The translations under genes were made by a program, and so were the position numbers. DNA of 64,000 bases from SG8-40 sp963792855 (lineage in GTDB: Bacteria > Pseudomonadota > Gammaproteobacteria > Burkholderiales > Eutrophovitaceae). This document shows positions 1-9,313 of this stretch, piece after piece. Within the stretch, counting starts at the first letter, position 1. Every line of letters begins with the position of its first letter. The stretch is taken from NCBI GenBank assembly GCA_963792855.1, contig CAWBXZ010000005.1, forward strand, positions 248,001 through 312,000, given 5' to 3'. The notes under the pieces are model-generated. The model saw only the letters and a program-made list of their open reading frames with translations, searched no databases and was not told where the DNA came from.

Positions 1-746
1 AGTTCGAGCTGTTTTACCAACCGCGCGTGGATCTCGCCAGCGGTCGCGTCGCGGGTGTTGAAGCGCTGTTACGCTGGCGCAGCCCGTCGCGCGGATTGGT
101 ACTTCCGGAAAGATTCATCCCGAGGCTCGAAGAGTCGGGATTGATCACCCAGCTCGGCAGGCAGGTGCTGGCGAAAGCGTGCCACGCGGCAATGGAGTGG
201 CGTTCGCGGGGAAGCGGGCGCATCCCGGTTGCGGTAAATATCTCCGCGGCACAGTTTCGCAGTTCGCTGGTTGAGGATGTCGAAATTGCACTGAGTGCAT
301 CGGGCCTGCCGCATGGGGACCTCGAACTGGAGATTACCGAAAGCCTGCTGTTCAGGGATTACGAGCAGGCTCGCGTGCCCCTCGAGAAGTTGGCTGCAAA
401 AGGCGTCAAGGCAGCGCTGGACGACTTCGGAACCGGTTATTCGTCATTGTCTTCGTTACATCACCTTCCCGTGCATTTCGTGAAAATCGATCGTTCCTTC
501 GTGCGAGCGCTGCAGCCGGGACGTAATACCATTGTTGCTGCCATCATCAATGTCTCCCACACGCTCGGAATGCGAGTGATTGCCGAGGGAGTGGAGACTG
601 TCGAACAGCGCGATATCCTGATCGAGCTCGGTTGTGACGAAATGCAGGGATACCTGTTTGCTCCGGCGATGTCTGCCAGGGAATTTCCGGGCTGGCTGAG
701 TGCGCACTGTACGCCGCAACTGTTCGCGGTCAGGCGCGACTCTTGA
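1..746 (+). CDS. EAL-domain c-di-GMP phosphodiesterase (C-terminal part, runs in from the left edge)
   Basis: The reading frame is open from base 3 to a TGA at 744-746, so the start lies outside the window. What is visible is an almost complete EAL domain, which hydrolyses cyclic di-GMP to pGpG. The signature VEALLRW, the metal and substrate motifs NISAAQF, EITESL, DDFGTGYSSL and KIDRSFV, and the late EGVET segment are all intact, so the domain should be catalytically active. Any sensory, GGDEF or membrane domain would be upstream and cannot be seen. It converges on the lipoprotein gene on the other strand, with only 9 bases between the stops. Confidence 0.93.
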   Translation, partial: FELFYQPRVDLASGRVAGVEALLRWRSPSRGLVLPERFIPRLEESGLITQLGRQVLAKACHAAMEWRSRGSGRIPVAVNISAAQFRSSLVEDVEIALSASGLPHGDLELEITESLLFRDYEQARVPLEKLAAKGVKAALDDFGTGYSSLSSLHHLPVHFVKIDRSFVRALQPGRNTIVAAIINVSHTLGMRVIAEGVETVEQRDILIELGCDEMQGYLFAPAMSAREFPGWLSAHCTPQLFAVRRDS

Positions 747-755
747 TGTTCCTTC

Positions 756-1565
756 TCAATCGAGTCTTACCAGCGTAACCGGATAGCCGACGCGCCGGGC
801 GAGAGCCTGCGGCTCCATCGCGGTGTAGTTATCGGGCGCGCTGACATTATCGATGCCGAACACGGCCATGTCAGCGACGGAAAGATAGAAGAAGCCGCGC
901 ACACCATACTTGTCGTTGCCGACCCGCGTGACGTATTCGTCGACGCCGATACGGTAAAAGAACTGGTCCTGTTTGTTGACGGCGTCAGTGAGGTACCTTA
1001 CGTTGGCCTGCCGTGCCCGCTCGAGTTCCCGTTGCCGGGCGCGAGGCGCCAGTTCGCTGGAATCGATTTGTTGCGCGACTATGTCATGCAACTGTTCAAG
1101 CAAGCCCGGTTGTTTTGCGCTGCCGTGCCAGGCGACGATTGCACCGGGCAGAATTTGTTTGCTGCGCCCGGCCACGAAAACGTAGTTTGCACAGGAAGAC
1201 AGGCAGGCATGGTCGACCACGACGTCGAGATTGCGATTGGCGACCCAGTTGCCGAAATCCATGCCGACGACAATTTCGCCGCCGGTCGACTCGATCAGCA
1301 AGGCGGTTACCTGACTGTCATTGCCCGTCCTGCGCAGTGCCGCCAGACCTTCTTCGGTGAGACTGCCCCGGTAGCTCACGGTGTTCCCCTTGCGCTCGAT
1401 CCGGATGTTCGGTTCGACCAGCGTGACGCCCTCGGTTGAAGCGGGCTCATCGAGAGTGGATTCTTGCTGTTGCGTCATGCTCTGCTGCGATGACGGTAAC
1501 TGAGTGACCGTCGCGCAAGAGGCGATCAGCAGCGTTGAAACCAGAACGACGATCAAACGGTACAT
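756..1565 (-). CDS. Lipoprotein with ClpP/crotonase-like fold (COG3904-type periplasmic protein)
   Basis: A 269-residue protein. The N-terminus is a lipoprotein signal: a hydrophobic stretch followed by the lipobox LIASC, with the modified cysteine near residue 16. The middle resembles periplasmic ClpP-like proteins: IESTGGEIVVG matches the oxyanion-strand region, LSSCANYVF carries the likely nucleophile Ser, and AWHGS supplies a candidate His. This suggests a membrane-anchored periplasmic serine hydrolase or a relict of one. It starts at an ATG on the minus strand and is divergent from the DUF1015 gene across about 110 bases. The substrate is unknown. The fold assignment is by motif pattern only. 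Confidence 0.7.
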   Translation of the reverse strand: MYRLIVVLVSTLLIASCATVTQLPSSQQSMTQQQESTLDEPASTEGVTLVEPNIRIERKGNTVSYRGSLTEEGLAALRRTGNDSQVTALLIESTGGEIVVGMDFGNWVANRNLDVVVDHACLSSCANYVFVAGRSKQILPGAIVAWHGSAKQPGLLEQLHDIVAQQIDSSELAPRARQRELERARQANVRYLTDAVNKQDQFFYRIGVDEYVTRVGNDKYGVRGFFYLSVADMAVFGIDNVSAPDNYTAMEPQALARRVGYPVTLVRLD

Positions 1566-1676
1566 GCAGTGATTCTAGCCCGCTGTTGCATGCCGGCCAA
1601 ACGACGTTGCCGCCACCGCCGAGACCGTTGTGTTTGCCGGTAAAATCACCGGGTTGTTATCACAGGTAAGCAAATC

Positions 1677-2917
1677 GTGAATTTGATTCGCCCTTTCGCC
1701 GGTCTGCGCCCGGCGCCCGGACGGGCAGCGGATGTCGCTGCTCCTCCTTATGACGTGCTCTCTACCGAGGAGGCGCGCAAGCATGCCGGTGCGGACCGCT
1801 GGAGTTTTCTTCACATATCCAAACCCGAGATCGATCTGCCTCCTGGAACCGACCCCTATTCTCCGCGGTCTACGCGAAAGCCGCGGAAAATCTTCGCGAC
1901 ATGATCGCGCAGGGCGTGCTGGTCCGTGACGGGCGCCCATGCCTCTACGTCTACCGCCTTGGCGTGGGGAACGTCGTGCAGACCGGGCTGGTTGCCGCCG
2001 CTTCAATTGCGGATTACGACACGAACCGCATACGCAAGCACGAGTTTACCCGCCCCGATAAAGAAGACGATCGGGTGCGCCAGATCGAGGCGCTCAACGC
2101 ACAGACGGGCCCGGTGCTGCTTGCCTACCCGGATGCCGGGGAAGTCGATGCAATTCTGGCCGCTATCGTGCAAGGCGCGCCCGACAGTGACGTCACCGCG
2201 CGTGACGGGGTACGGCACAGCATCTGGGTAATTCGTGACGATGATACGATCAGCGAGCTCGTTACACTGTTCGATGCCATGCCGGCGCTGTACATCGCCG
2301 ACGGGCACCATCGCTCGGCAGCGGCTTCGCGGGTAGCTGCTTCACGCCGACAGAGTAATCCCCGGCATAGCGGGGATGAAGACTACAATTTCTTTCTGGC
2401 CGTTGCGTTTCCACAACACGAGATGCGTATTCTTCCGTATAACCGGGCGGTGCGCGATCTTAACGGGATGAGTCGCGAACAGTTGCTGGGGCGCATCGGC
2501 GAGCGCTTTGACATCGACCCCGTATCGGTACCGGTAGCGCCTTCGTGTGCGAGGCAATTCGGCCTGTACCTCGAAGGCGCCTGGTACAAGCTTGCCATAC
2601 GGCCGGAATTCGTTCGCGAAGAAGATCCGATCGCGCGTCTGGATGTCAGCTTGCTCGCGGACAATCTGCTGTCACCCTTACTCGGCATTACCGACCCGCG
2701 GCGCGACGAGCGAATTGAGTTTATCGGCGGCATTCGTGGCCTGTCCGAACTCGAGCGACGCGTCGACAGTGGTCAAATGGCTTGCGCGTTTTCAATGCAC
2801 GCGACCAGCATGAGCGATCTGATGGCAGTGGCGGATGCCCATGAAGTGATGCCGCCGAAGTCAACCTGGTTCGAACCCAAACTGGCAGACGGGCTCGTTT
2901 CTCACCAACTCGACTAG
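1677..2917 (+). CDS. DUF1015 family protein, interrupted by a one-base frameshift
   Basis: The product matches the DUF1015 family (about 410 residues; function not established). The start is probably GTG at 1677, giving an N-terminus with IRPFAGLRPAPG and VAAPPYDVL. The frame is lost near 1863-1867: the first frame runs through PPGTDPYSP into a stop at about 1902, while the second frame resumes as AVYAKAAENLRDM and continues to 2917. Restoring one G in CCGCGG joins them exactly as family members read. Later family motifs are intact, including KHEFTRPDKEDDR, ALNAQTGPV and YIADGHHRSAA. The loss is either a sequencing deletion or a recent mutation; the intact 340-codon remainder favours error. 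Confidence 0.8.
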
Positions 2918-3069
2918 CGGGCAGGCGGAAATGCCTCTGACCGCGAAGCAGTTCTTTCAGATCCCGGTTCGTGTTTTGGCAGGCAAGAGCCACTCGCCGC
3001 AGGAATGGTCTGCCCGGATGAAATCTGCTTGTAGCCAAGCACTTATTGTGGATTTTTGCTGGATTTGGC

Positions 3070-3099
3070 GTTCACTCGGGGTGAACAAACCAGTAAACT
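3070..3099 (+). promoter_or_regulatory. Candidate promoter with inverted-repeat operator upstream of the 2-oxoacid oxidoreductase operon
   Basis: A -35-like TTCACT (3071-3076) and a -10-like TAAACT (3094-3099) are separated by 17 bases. A perfect inverted repeat GTTCAC-N5-GTGAAC (3070-3086) overlaps the -35 element, as expected for a repressor site. Each hexamer matches four of six consensus positions. This is pattern evidence only. Confidence 0.35.
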
Positions 3100-3195
3100 A
3101 GGGGCATCCAGCCCAGTCGAACGATGCGACAGGGTGATGAGCGGATCGCCATGACGAGCGCAATCGGGACGACGGCCCTATTGGAGGTGTGTTAA

Positions 3196-5004
3196 TTGAA
3201 GCCCACAGACATTGCCCTGCCCGACTATTTTCACAAGGTCGTAGATTGTCAGTGGGCTTGTCCTGCGCACACTCCTGTCCCCGAATACATCCGCCTGATC
3301 GCCGCCGGACGCTACGACGACGCCTACATGATCAACTGGACGTCGAACGTTTTCCCCGGGGTGCTCGGGCGTACGTGTGACAGGCCCTGCGAGCCCGCCT
3401 GCCGGAGGGGACGCGTTGAGGACCACAATCAGGAAAAGCCCGAACCTGTCGCGATCTGCCGGCTCAAGCGGGTGGCCGCTGACAGCAAGAACGATATTCG
3501 CGAGCGTCTGCCGAAACCACCATCGCAGGGGAATGGAAAACGCATTGCCTGCATTGGTGCCGGGCCAGCGTCCTTGACCGTCGCGCGAGATCTGGCGCCA
3601 TTGGGCTATGAGGTCACCATTTTCGATCAGGACCCTCGTGCCGGAGGCATGATCCGCAGCCAGATTCCCCGGTTCAGGCTTCCGGAAGAAGTGATTGACG
3701 AAGAAGTCGGGTACGTTATCGACACCGGCGTGGTGTTTCGCGGAGGCGTCAGGATAAACAGCATGGAAAAGCTGCTCGGCGAAGGTTTCGATGCGATCTT
3801 CGTTGGCACCGGTGCACCACGCGGGCGGGATCTTGATCTGCCCGGACGCAAGGAAGCGGCGAAAAATATCCATATCGGTATCGACTGGCTGTCGTCGGTG
3901 TCGTTTGGGCACATCAGCAAGATCGGAAAGCGCGTCATTGTCCTGGGTGGCGGCAACACCGCCATGGATTGTTGCCGGACTGCGCGACGCCTTGGCGGCG
4001 ATGATGTCAAGGTCGTTGTCCGCAGCGGTTTTGACGAAATGAAAGCGAGCCCGTGGGAGAAGGAGGACGCGATGCACGAAGGCATCCCTATCCTCAATTT
4101 CCTTGTTCCCAAGGAATTCATGCACGACGACGGCAAACTCACCGGCGTCGTGTTCGAAAAGGTTCAGGCGGTCTACGACGCACGGGGCCGGCGCCAGCTT
4201 GTTCCGACCGGAGATCCCGACGAGCACTTTGCGTGCGATGACGTTCTGGTGGCCGTCGGCCAGGAGAACGCGTTTTCGTGGATCGAGCGGGACTGCGGAA
4301 TCGAATTCAACGACTGGGGAATGCCGGTGGTCGACGAGACGACGCTGCAAAGTTCGCACCCCGGCGTGCTGTTCGGCGGCGACGCAGCATTTGGCCCGAA
4401 GAACATTATCTGGGCGGTTGCGCACGGACACGAGGCGGCGATTTCAATCGATCGCCTATGCCATGACGAAGACACTTCGAACCGGCCGGGGCCACTGGTA
4501 AATCTCATCAGTCAGAAGATGGGCATCCACGAGTGGACCTACGACAACGATATTTCCAATGCCCTGCGGCACAAGGTCCCACTCAGGGAGCAGAAGATTG
4601 CTTTGAAGAACATCAATGTCGAAGTCGAACTTGGTTTTGACCAGAAACTTGCCTTCGACGAGGCGCAACGCTGCCTCAACTGCGACGTACAAACGGTGTT
4701 TTCCTCACCGTTGTGTATTGAATGTGACGCCTGCGTGGATATTTGCCCGATGGACTGCATCACCTTCACCGAAGACGGCGAGGAAGAAGAGGTGCGCGGC
4801 AGGTTGAGTGCGCCGTCAGAGAACCTGACGCAGGATCTCTATGTGGCCGGTGCCCTCAAGACCGGACGAATCATGGTCAAGGATGAGGACGTGTGCCTGC
4901 ATTGTGGCTTGTGTGCGGAGCGCTGTCCGACAGGGGCATGGGACATGCGCAAGTTTCTTCTTCATATGACTCCGGCGGGTCCAGGATGTCGCAACCGAAA
5001 ATAA
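3196..5004 (+). CDS. GltD-like FAD/NAD(P) oxidoreductase with C-terminal 2[4Fe-4S] ferredoxin domain (KorC-like subunit)
   Basis: A 602-residue electron-transfer subunit. The N-terminal GltD-type FeS segment has CQWACPAH and CDRPCEPACRRG. An FAD-binding GAGPAS lies near residue 120, and an NAD(P)-binding GGGNTAMDC near residue 251. Two ferredoxin cysteine clusters follow, CIECDACVDICPMDC near residue 507 and CLHCGLCAERCP near residue 567. The likely role is to move electrons between ferredoxin-type centres and NAD(P). The start is TTG at 3196 with GGAGG eight or so bases upstream. The next gene starts inside this one (ATG 4986), so the two are translationally linked. A similar three-subunit 2-oxoglutarate:NADP+ oxidoreductase (KorABC) is known from Azoarcus evansii; substrate identity here is inferred. 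Confidence 0.87.
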   Translation: MKPTDIALPDYFHKVVDCQWACPAHTPVPEYIRLIAAGRYDDAYMINWTSNVFPGVLGRTCDRPCEPACRRGRVEDHNQEKPEPVAICRLKRVAADSKNDIRERLPKPPSQGNGKRIACIGAGPASLTVARDLAPLGYEVTIFDQDPRAGGMIRSQIPRFRLPEEVIDEEVGYVIDTGVVFRGGVRINSMEKLLGEGFDAIFVGTGAPRGRDLDLPGRKEAAKNIHIGIDWLSSVSFGHISKIGKRVIVLGGGNTAMDCCRTARRLGGDDVKVVVRSGFDEMKASPWEKEDAMHEGIPILNFLVPKEFMHDDGKLTGVVFEKVQAVYDARGRRQLVPTGDPDEHFACDDVLVAVGQENAFSWIERDCGIEFNDWGMPVVDETTLQSSHPGVLFGGDAAFGPKNIIWAVAHGHEAAISIDRLCHDEDTSNRPGPLVNLISQKMGIHEWTYDNDISNALRHKVPLREQKIALKNINVEVELGFDQKLAFDEAQRCLNCDVQTVFSSPLCIECDACVDICPMDCITFTEDGEEEEVRGRLSAPSENLTQDLYVAGALKTGRIMVKDEDVCLHCGLCAERCPTGAWDMRKFLLHMTPAGPGCRNRK

Positions 5005-6821
5005 ACGACTTCGTCATCAAGTTTGCCAACGTAAACGGCTCCGGCTCGGCGTCTGCCAATCAGCTGTTCGCCAAGGCTATTCTGCGCATGGGTGTCCCGG
5101 TCGGCCCGCGCAATATTTTTCCGTCCAATATCCAGGGGCTGCCTACCTGGTACGAAGTGCGGGTATCGGAGGCGGGTTACCTTGGCGCTCGCGGTGGCGT
5201 CGACCTGATGGTGGCAATGAATCCGCAGACCTGGGACAAGGACTTGCTCGGCATCGAGCCGGGGGGTTACCTCTTTTACGATTCGACCAAGGCATTGCCG
5301 CCTTCGAAGTTTCGCGAAGACGTCAATGTTGTCGGCGTCCCGCTCACCGAATTGTGCAACCGCGAGTACTCGGATCCGCGGCAACGCCAGCTTTTTCGTA
5401 ACATGGTTTATGTGGGTGCACTTTGCGCTCTGCTGGCAATCGATCTTGCGGAAATGGAAAAACTGATCAGGGAGCAATTCTCGGGCAAGGACTCTCTGAT
5501 AGCGCCCAACATCCAGGCCTTGCACATGGGGCACTCATACGCCAGCGAGCATTTCGAGTGCCCGATCGGTTTACAGGTCCGTCGCTCTGATCAGGTCGGG
5601 GAGCGGATTTTCCTGGATGGCAACTCTGCCGCTGCCCTGGGATGCGTTTACGGCGGAGCGACCGTGGCGGCGTGGTACCCGATCACGCCGTCTTCCAGCC
5701 TGGCGGAAGCTTTTGAGCGCTACTGTCGCAATTATCGAAGAGACCGCGATACAGGCAAGAACCGCTATGCCGTGATTCAGGCAGAGGACGAACTGGCATC
5801 CATCGGTATGGTGATCGGGGCGAGCTGGAACGGCGCGCGGGCGTTTACTTGCACGTCGGGACCGGGCATTTCTCTGATGCAGGAGTTTATTGGCCTGGCC
5901 TATTTTGCCGAGATTCCGGCGGTGATATTTGACGTGCAGCGTGGCGGCCCGTCCACCGGGATGCCGACCCGTACCCAGCAATCGGACTTGCTCGTCTGCG
6001 CCTACGCCTCGCATGGCGACACCAAACATGTACTCCTGTTTCCTGAAGATCCGCACGAGTGTTTTGAGTTTGCGGCGAGCGCGTTCGACTACGCTGAGCG
6101 TTTGCAGACTCCGGTGTTCGTGTTGTCCGACCTGGATATCGGAATGAACGATCGTTTGTGCGAACCGCTGGTCTGGGATGACTCGCGTGCCTTTGATCGG
6201 GGTAAGGTGATCAGTCACGATGAGCTGGAAGCGGGGGCGGAGTTCGGCCGCTACCTCGACGTCGATGGCGATGGCATCACCTACCGCACCTATCCAGGCA
6301 CCCATCCCAGCCGTGGATCATTCTTCACGCGCGGAACAAGCAAGGACCGCTATGCGCGCTACAGTGAGGCCGGACCGGATTACCGCGACAATATGCAACG
6401 GTTGCTGCGCAAATTTGACACGGCCCGCTCGTTGTTGCCGAAACCGGTTATCCGCGAGGCGCCCAAGGCCACGAAACTCGGCGTTATCTGTTACGGATCG
6501 ACCAGCGCAGCCATGACGGAAGCGCTCGACGCTCTGGAAAACGATGGATTGCATCTTGACCACATGCGCATTCGCGCTTTTCCATTCGGTGACGAAGTGC
6601 TGGACTTCATCAGCGATCATGATCGTGTTTTCATTGTTGAACAGAATCGCGACGCGCAGCTTCGATTCCTGCTGGTAAATGAATGCGCGCTTGATCCGGC
6701 CAAGCTGATATCCGTGCTTCATTACGACGGAACGCCAATCACCGCCCGCTACATCATTCAGGAAATCTCCCAGGATGTCGCGGTGTTGAACGCAAAACCG
6801 AAAAAGAAAGTCGCTCCCTGA
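4986..6821 (+). CDS. korA: 2-oxoacid:acceptor oxidoreductase, fused gamma-alpha subunit
   Basis: About 611 residues, starting at ATG 4986 (MSQPKIND), which overlaps the end of the preceding gene by 19 bases. The N-terminal about 190 residues form the gamma domain (NGSGSASANQLFAKA and SEAGYLGARGGVDLM). The alpha domain follows, with GNSAAALGCVYGG and the pyrimidine-binding YPITPSSSLAE. This gamma-alpha fusion is typical of KorA/VorA-type enzymes, which decarboxylate a 2-oxoacid with ThDP and CoA and reduce ferredoxin. Several 2-oxoacids are possible; 2-oxoglutarate is the best guess from the operon layout. Frame and composition match the neighbours, with no sign of damage. Confidence 0.87.
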   Translation: MSQPKINDFVIKFANVNGSGSASANQLFAKAILRMGVPVGPRNIFPSNIQGLPTWYEVRVSEAGYLGARGGVDLMVAMNPQTWDKDLLGIEPGGYLFYDSTKALPPSKFREDVNVVGVPLTELCNREYSDPRQRQLFRNMVYVGALCALLAIDLAEMEKLIREQFSGKDSLIAPNIQALHMGHSYASEHFECPIGLQVRRSDQVGERIFLDGNSAAALGCVYGGATVAAWYPITPSSSLAEAFERYCRNYRRDRDTGKNRYAVIQAEDELASIGMVIGASWNGARAFTCTSGPGISLMQEFIGLAYFAEIPAVIFDVQRGGPSTGMPTRTQQSDLLVCAYASHGDTKHVLLFPEDPHECFEFAASAFDYAERLQTPVFVLSDLDIGMNDRLCEPLVWDDSRAFDRGKVISHDELEAGAEFGRYLDVDGDGITYRTYPGTHPSRGSFFTRGTSKDRYARYSEAGPDYRDNMQRLLRKFDTARSLLPKPVIREAPKATKLGVICYGSTSAAMTEALDALENDGLHLDHMRIRAFPFGDEVLDFISDHDRVFIVEQNRDAQLRFLLVNECALDPAKLISVLHYDGTPITARYIIQEISQDVAVLNAKPKKKVAP

Positions 6822-6834
6822 AAGATCGCTGACC

Positions 6835-7890
6835 ATGACATACATTGCCAAACCGAAATTGCGCCACCCGCACCTGAAAACCAACAAGTTCGGGTTTACG
6901 CATCGCGATTACGAAGGGGCGATTTCCACGTTGTGCGCCGGTTGCGGTCATGATTCGATAAGCGCTGCAATCATTCAGGCCTGCTTTGAACTGGATTTGC
7001 CGCCGCACCGCATAGCGAAGCTTTCGGGAATCGGTTGTTCTTCGAAGACGCCGACTTATTTTCTTGGCAATTCGCATGGTTTCAATAGCGTGCACGGGCG
7101 CATGCCGTCGGTGCTCACTGGAGCGAACCTGGCGAACCGGGATCTGATCTATCTCGGCATATCGGGCGATGGTGATTCTGCCTCGATTGGTCTGGGCCAG
7201 TTCGCGCACAGCTTGCGGCGTGGGGTGAACATGGTTTACATCGTCGAGAACAATGGTGTTTACGGGCTCACCAAAGGCCAGTTTTCGGCAACTGCCGACC
7301 GCGGATCAAAGAGCAAGAAAGGTGCTACGAATCGCGATGCCGCTGTCGATATGGTGATGCTGGCGATGGAACTCGGCGCCACGTATGTGGCGCGCGGGTT
7401 TTCCGGCGACAAGGCCCAGCTGGTTCCGTTGATCAAGGGTGCAATCGTGCATCGTGGTGCGGCGTTTATCGATTGTATTTCACCGTGTATCGCGTTCAAC
7501 AATCATCCGGGGTCGACCAAGGGGTTCGACTACGTGCGTGAGCACAATGAAGCGGTCAATCGCCTTGATGTCATGTCGCCGCGGGAGGCAATCACCGTCG
7601 ATTACCAGGCGGGCGAAGTGGAAGAGGTGACGCAGCATGACGGATCCGTACTCAGATTGCGCAAGGTGGCCGAAGAGTACGATGTTCATGACAGGGTCGC
7701 AGCCATGCACCACCTGCAGAAATCCAAAGCCGCCGGAGAAATTGTCACTGGCGTGCTGCATGTTGATCGCGAGCCGGACGATCTGCACGCCAATCTGAAC
7801 ACGCTGACCACACCGTTCAACAAACTTGCCGAGAAGGAATTGTGCCCCGGCTCGTCGGCGCTGGAGAAATTCAACGCTTCCCGTCGTTGA
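6835..7890 (+). CDS. korB: 2-oxoacid:acceptor oxidoreductase, ThDP-binding beta subunit
   Basis: A 351-residue partner of the gamma-alpha subunit, 13 bases downstream. The cluster ligand/ThDP region CAGCGHDSIS is near residue 40. The ThDP-Mg motif GISGDGDSASIGLGQF is followed by VENNGVYGLTKGQ, as in KorB and PorB beta subunits. ISPCIAFNNH is the typical distal segment. There is no separate delta (ferredoxin) subunit; the GltD-like protein encoded first in the operon supplies the ferredoxin-like clusters. Together the three genes should form a CoA-dependent 2-oxoacid oxidoreductase linked to NAD(P) or ferredoxin. Confidence 0.88.
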   Translation: MTYIAKPKLRHPHLKTNKFGFTHRDYEGAISTLCAGCGHDSISAAIIQACFELDLPPHRIAKLSGIGCSSKTPTYFLGNSHGFNSVHGRMPSVLTGANLANRDLIYLGISGDGDSASIGLGQFAHSLRRGVNMVYIVENNGVYGLTKGQFSATADRGSKSKKGATNRDAAVDMVMLAMELGATYVARGFSGDKAQLVPLIKGAIVHRGAAFIDCISPCIAFNNHPGSTKGFDYVREHNEAVNRLDVMSPREAITVDYQAGEVEEVTQHDGSVLRLRKVAEEYDVHDRVAAMHHLQKSKAAGEIVTGVLHVDREPDDLHANLNTLTTPFNKLAEKELCPGSSALEKFNASRR

Positions 7891-7976
7891 CGAATCACGA
7901 CGCACGCGGCATCGTTGTGTGATGTACTTGCGGGTGGGAAGCGCATTGCGAAAACCGGAATGGATACGAGGATGTT

Positions 7977-8382
7977 ATGCCGTTAATGGAGTGGGATGAA
8001 TCGCTTGCGCTTGATGGGGGCGTCATCGACGATACACACAAGGAGTTTGTTGACCTCCTCAATCGCATGCACGAAGCGCCCGACGATGAATTGCTCGACA
8101 TTCTCGATCAGTTCATCGCACACACGGAGGCGCATTTCGGACAAGAACAGCGCTGGATGGAAGAGCTGGAGTTCCCGCCGTTGACTCTGCCACACCGGTG
8201 AACACGAGGGCGTTCTGGAGATCGCGCGGGAGGTGCGCCGCCGCGCGGCCGCCGGGGATGCGGGCTACGGCAAGATTCTTGCACAAGGTGTCGCCGAGTG
8301 GTTTGCCAATCATGCGACCAGCATGGATCTGGTGCTGGCGCAGTACATCAAGGAGCGTGGTTACGTTCCGACTGCGGGATAG
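7977..8382 (+). CDS. Bacteriohemerythrin, split by a one-base insertion
   Basis: A hemerythrin-domain protein of about 134 residues that binds O2 at a non-haem diiron centre. The first frame gives DDTHKEF, then HTEAHFGQEQRWM, and stops at 8199-8201. Removing one base near 8187 joins it to the frame reading CHTGEHEGVLEIAREV and NHATSMDLVLAQY, which ends with a TAG at 8380-8382. Across the joined product all seven canonical metal ligands can be placed (His in DTHKE, His and Glu in HF..E, the HxxxH-type pair, and His/Asp in NHATSMD). That makes sequence error more likely than decay. It lies between the 2-oxoacid oxidoreductase operon and a Crp/Fnr gene, which suggests an oxygen-related context. 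Confidence 0.85.
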
Positions 8383-8448
8383 GGATGTTTCGACCGCGTT
8401 ACACATCCATGACTTGTGGACTGCCGAGTTGTAACTTGAGGAGACGAC

Positions 8449-9093
8449 ATGCTTAAGGACGTTGGAGGATTCGAAGGCCTGTCTGACGAGCAGATCGGGT
8501 TGCTGACTAACCGCGCGACGGTGCGTTCATATGCCAAGAATGCAATCATTGTCAACGAAGGCGACGAGGGGAACTCGCTGTTCGTTATCGAGTCCGGATC
8601 CGTAAAGGCGTTCCTGAGCGACGAGAACGGCAGGGAGGTCGTGTTGTCCACACAGGGAGCAGGCGAATATTTCGGTGACCTTGCCCTTTTTGATGATGAA
8701 CCACGCTCCGCATCAGTCATGGCCCTCGAGCCATGCAAGGTCATGATCATCACCAAAAACCAGCTTCGCGAGGCAATTACCGAGGATCCGGAAATCGGTT
8801 TTTCCCTGCTGCATGGCCTTGCCGCGCGTGTTCGTGTTCTGACCGAAAACGTTCGTACGCTGGCGCTGCTGGATGTGTTCGGCCGCCTTGTAAAGACACT
8901 TTACATGCTGGCTGTTGAAAAAGACGGTGTTCTTGTAATCGATCAGCGGCTGACGCAGCAGGATCTCGCAAATCGCATCGGCGCTTCGAGGGAAATGGTC
9001 AGCCGCATCATGCATGACTTGACGCAGGGCGGTTACCTCGGTGTCAAGGACAAGCGTATCTCCATTCTGAAGAAGATTCCCTCCAACTGGTAA
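8449..9093 (+). CDS. Crp/Fnr family transcriptional regulator
   Basis: A 214-residue regulator with a strong ribosome site (GAGGAG) before ATG 8449. The cyclic-nucleotide-binding beta-roll covers about residues 10-125 (EGDEGNSLFVIESG, GEYFGDLALFDDEPRSA). The latter is close to the phosphate-binding cassette of CAP-type proteins, including the Arg in PRSAS. A winged helix-turn-helix lies near residues 165-200 (LTQQDLANRIGASREMVSRI). The N-terminal cysteines that hold the FNR FeS cluster are missing, so it is not an FNR oxygen sensor; cAMP or another small ligand is possible. It is adjacent to hemerythrin, but targets cannot be told from the sequence. Confidence 0.88.
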   Translation: MLKDVGGFEGLSDEQIGLLTNRATVRSYAKNAIIVNEGDEGNSLFVIESGSVKAFLSDENGREVVLSTQGAGEYFGDLALFDDEPRSASVMALEPCKVMIITKNQLREAITEDPEIGFSLLHGLAARVRVLTENVRTLALLDVFGRLVKTLYMLAVEKDGVLVIDQRLTQQDLANRIGASREMVSRIMHDLTQGGYLGVKDKRISILKKIPSNW

Positions 9094-9313
9094 TGCCCGG
9101 AACGCTATTGGCGCTTTTCTGAATCGCGGGACTGCGTGCCGGTGTTTGTCCCGGCTCGTGAAGCTACGCGATGCAGGAAGGTTGCTGCGTGCTGGTGTGA
9201 ATATTTCGCTCGCGCCGTGCGGCGCAGTGCATCGCCATCCTGGCGGTGCAGGGAATATCGTCCCCGCTGTGAGGTCACAAATCCTGTTGACCGTTGCTTG
9301 CAAGGAGGCGCAT

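Noticed and set aside
3178..4431. Minus-strand frame of about 417 codons opposite the GltD-like gene
   Set aside because: The plus strand shows full FAD, NAD(P) and FeS motifs; the minus frame has none.
8449..9093. FNR-type oxygen sensor
   Set aside because: The N-terminal cysteine cluster needed for the FeS centre is absent; only a Crp/Fnr family call is justified.
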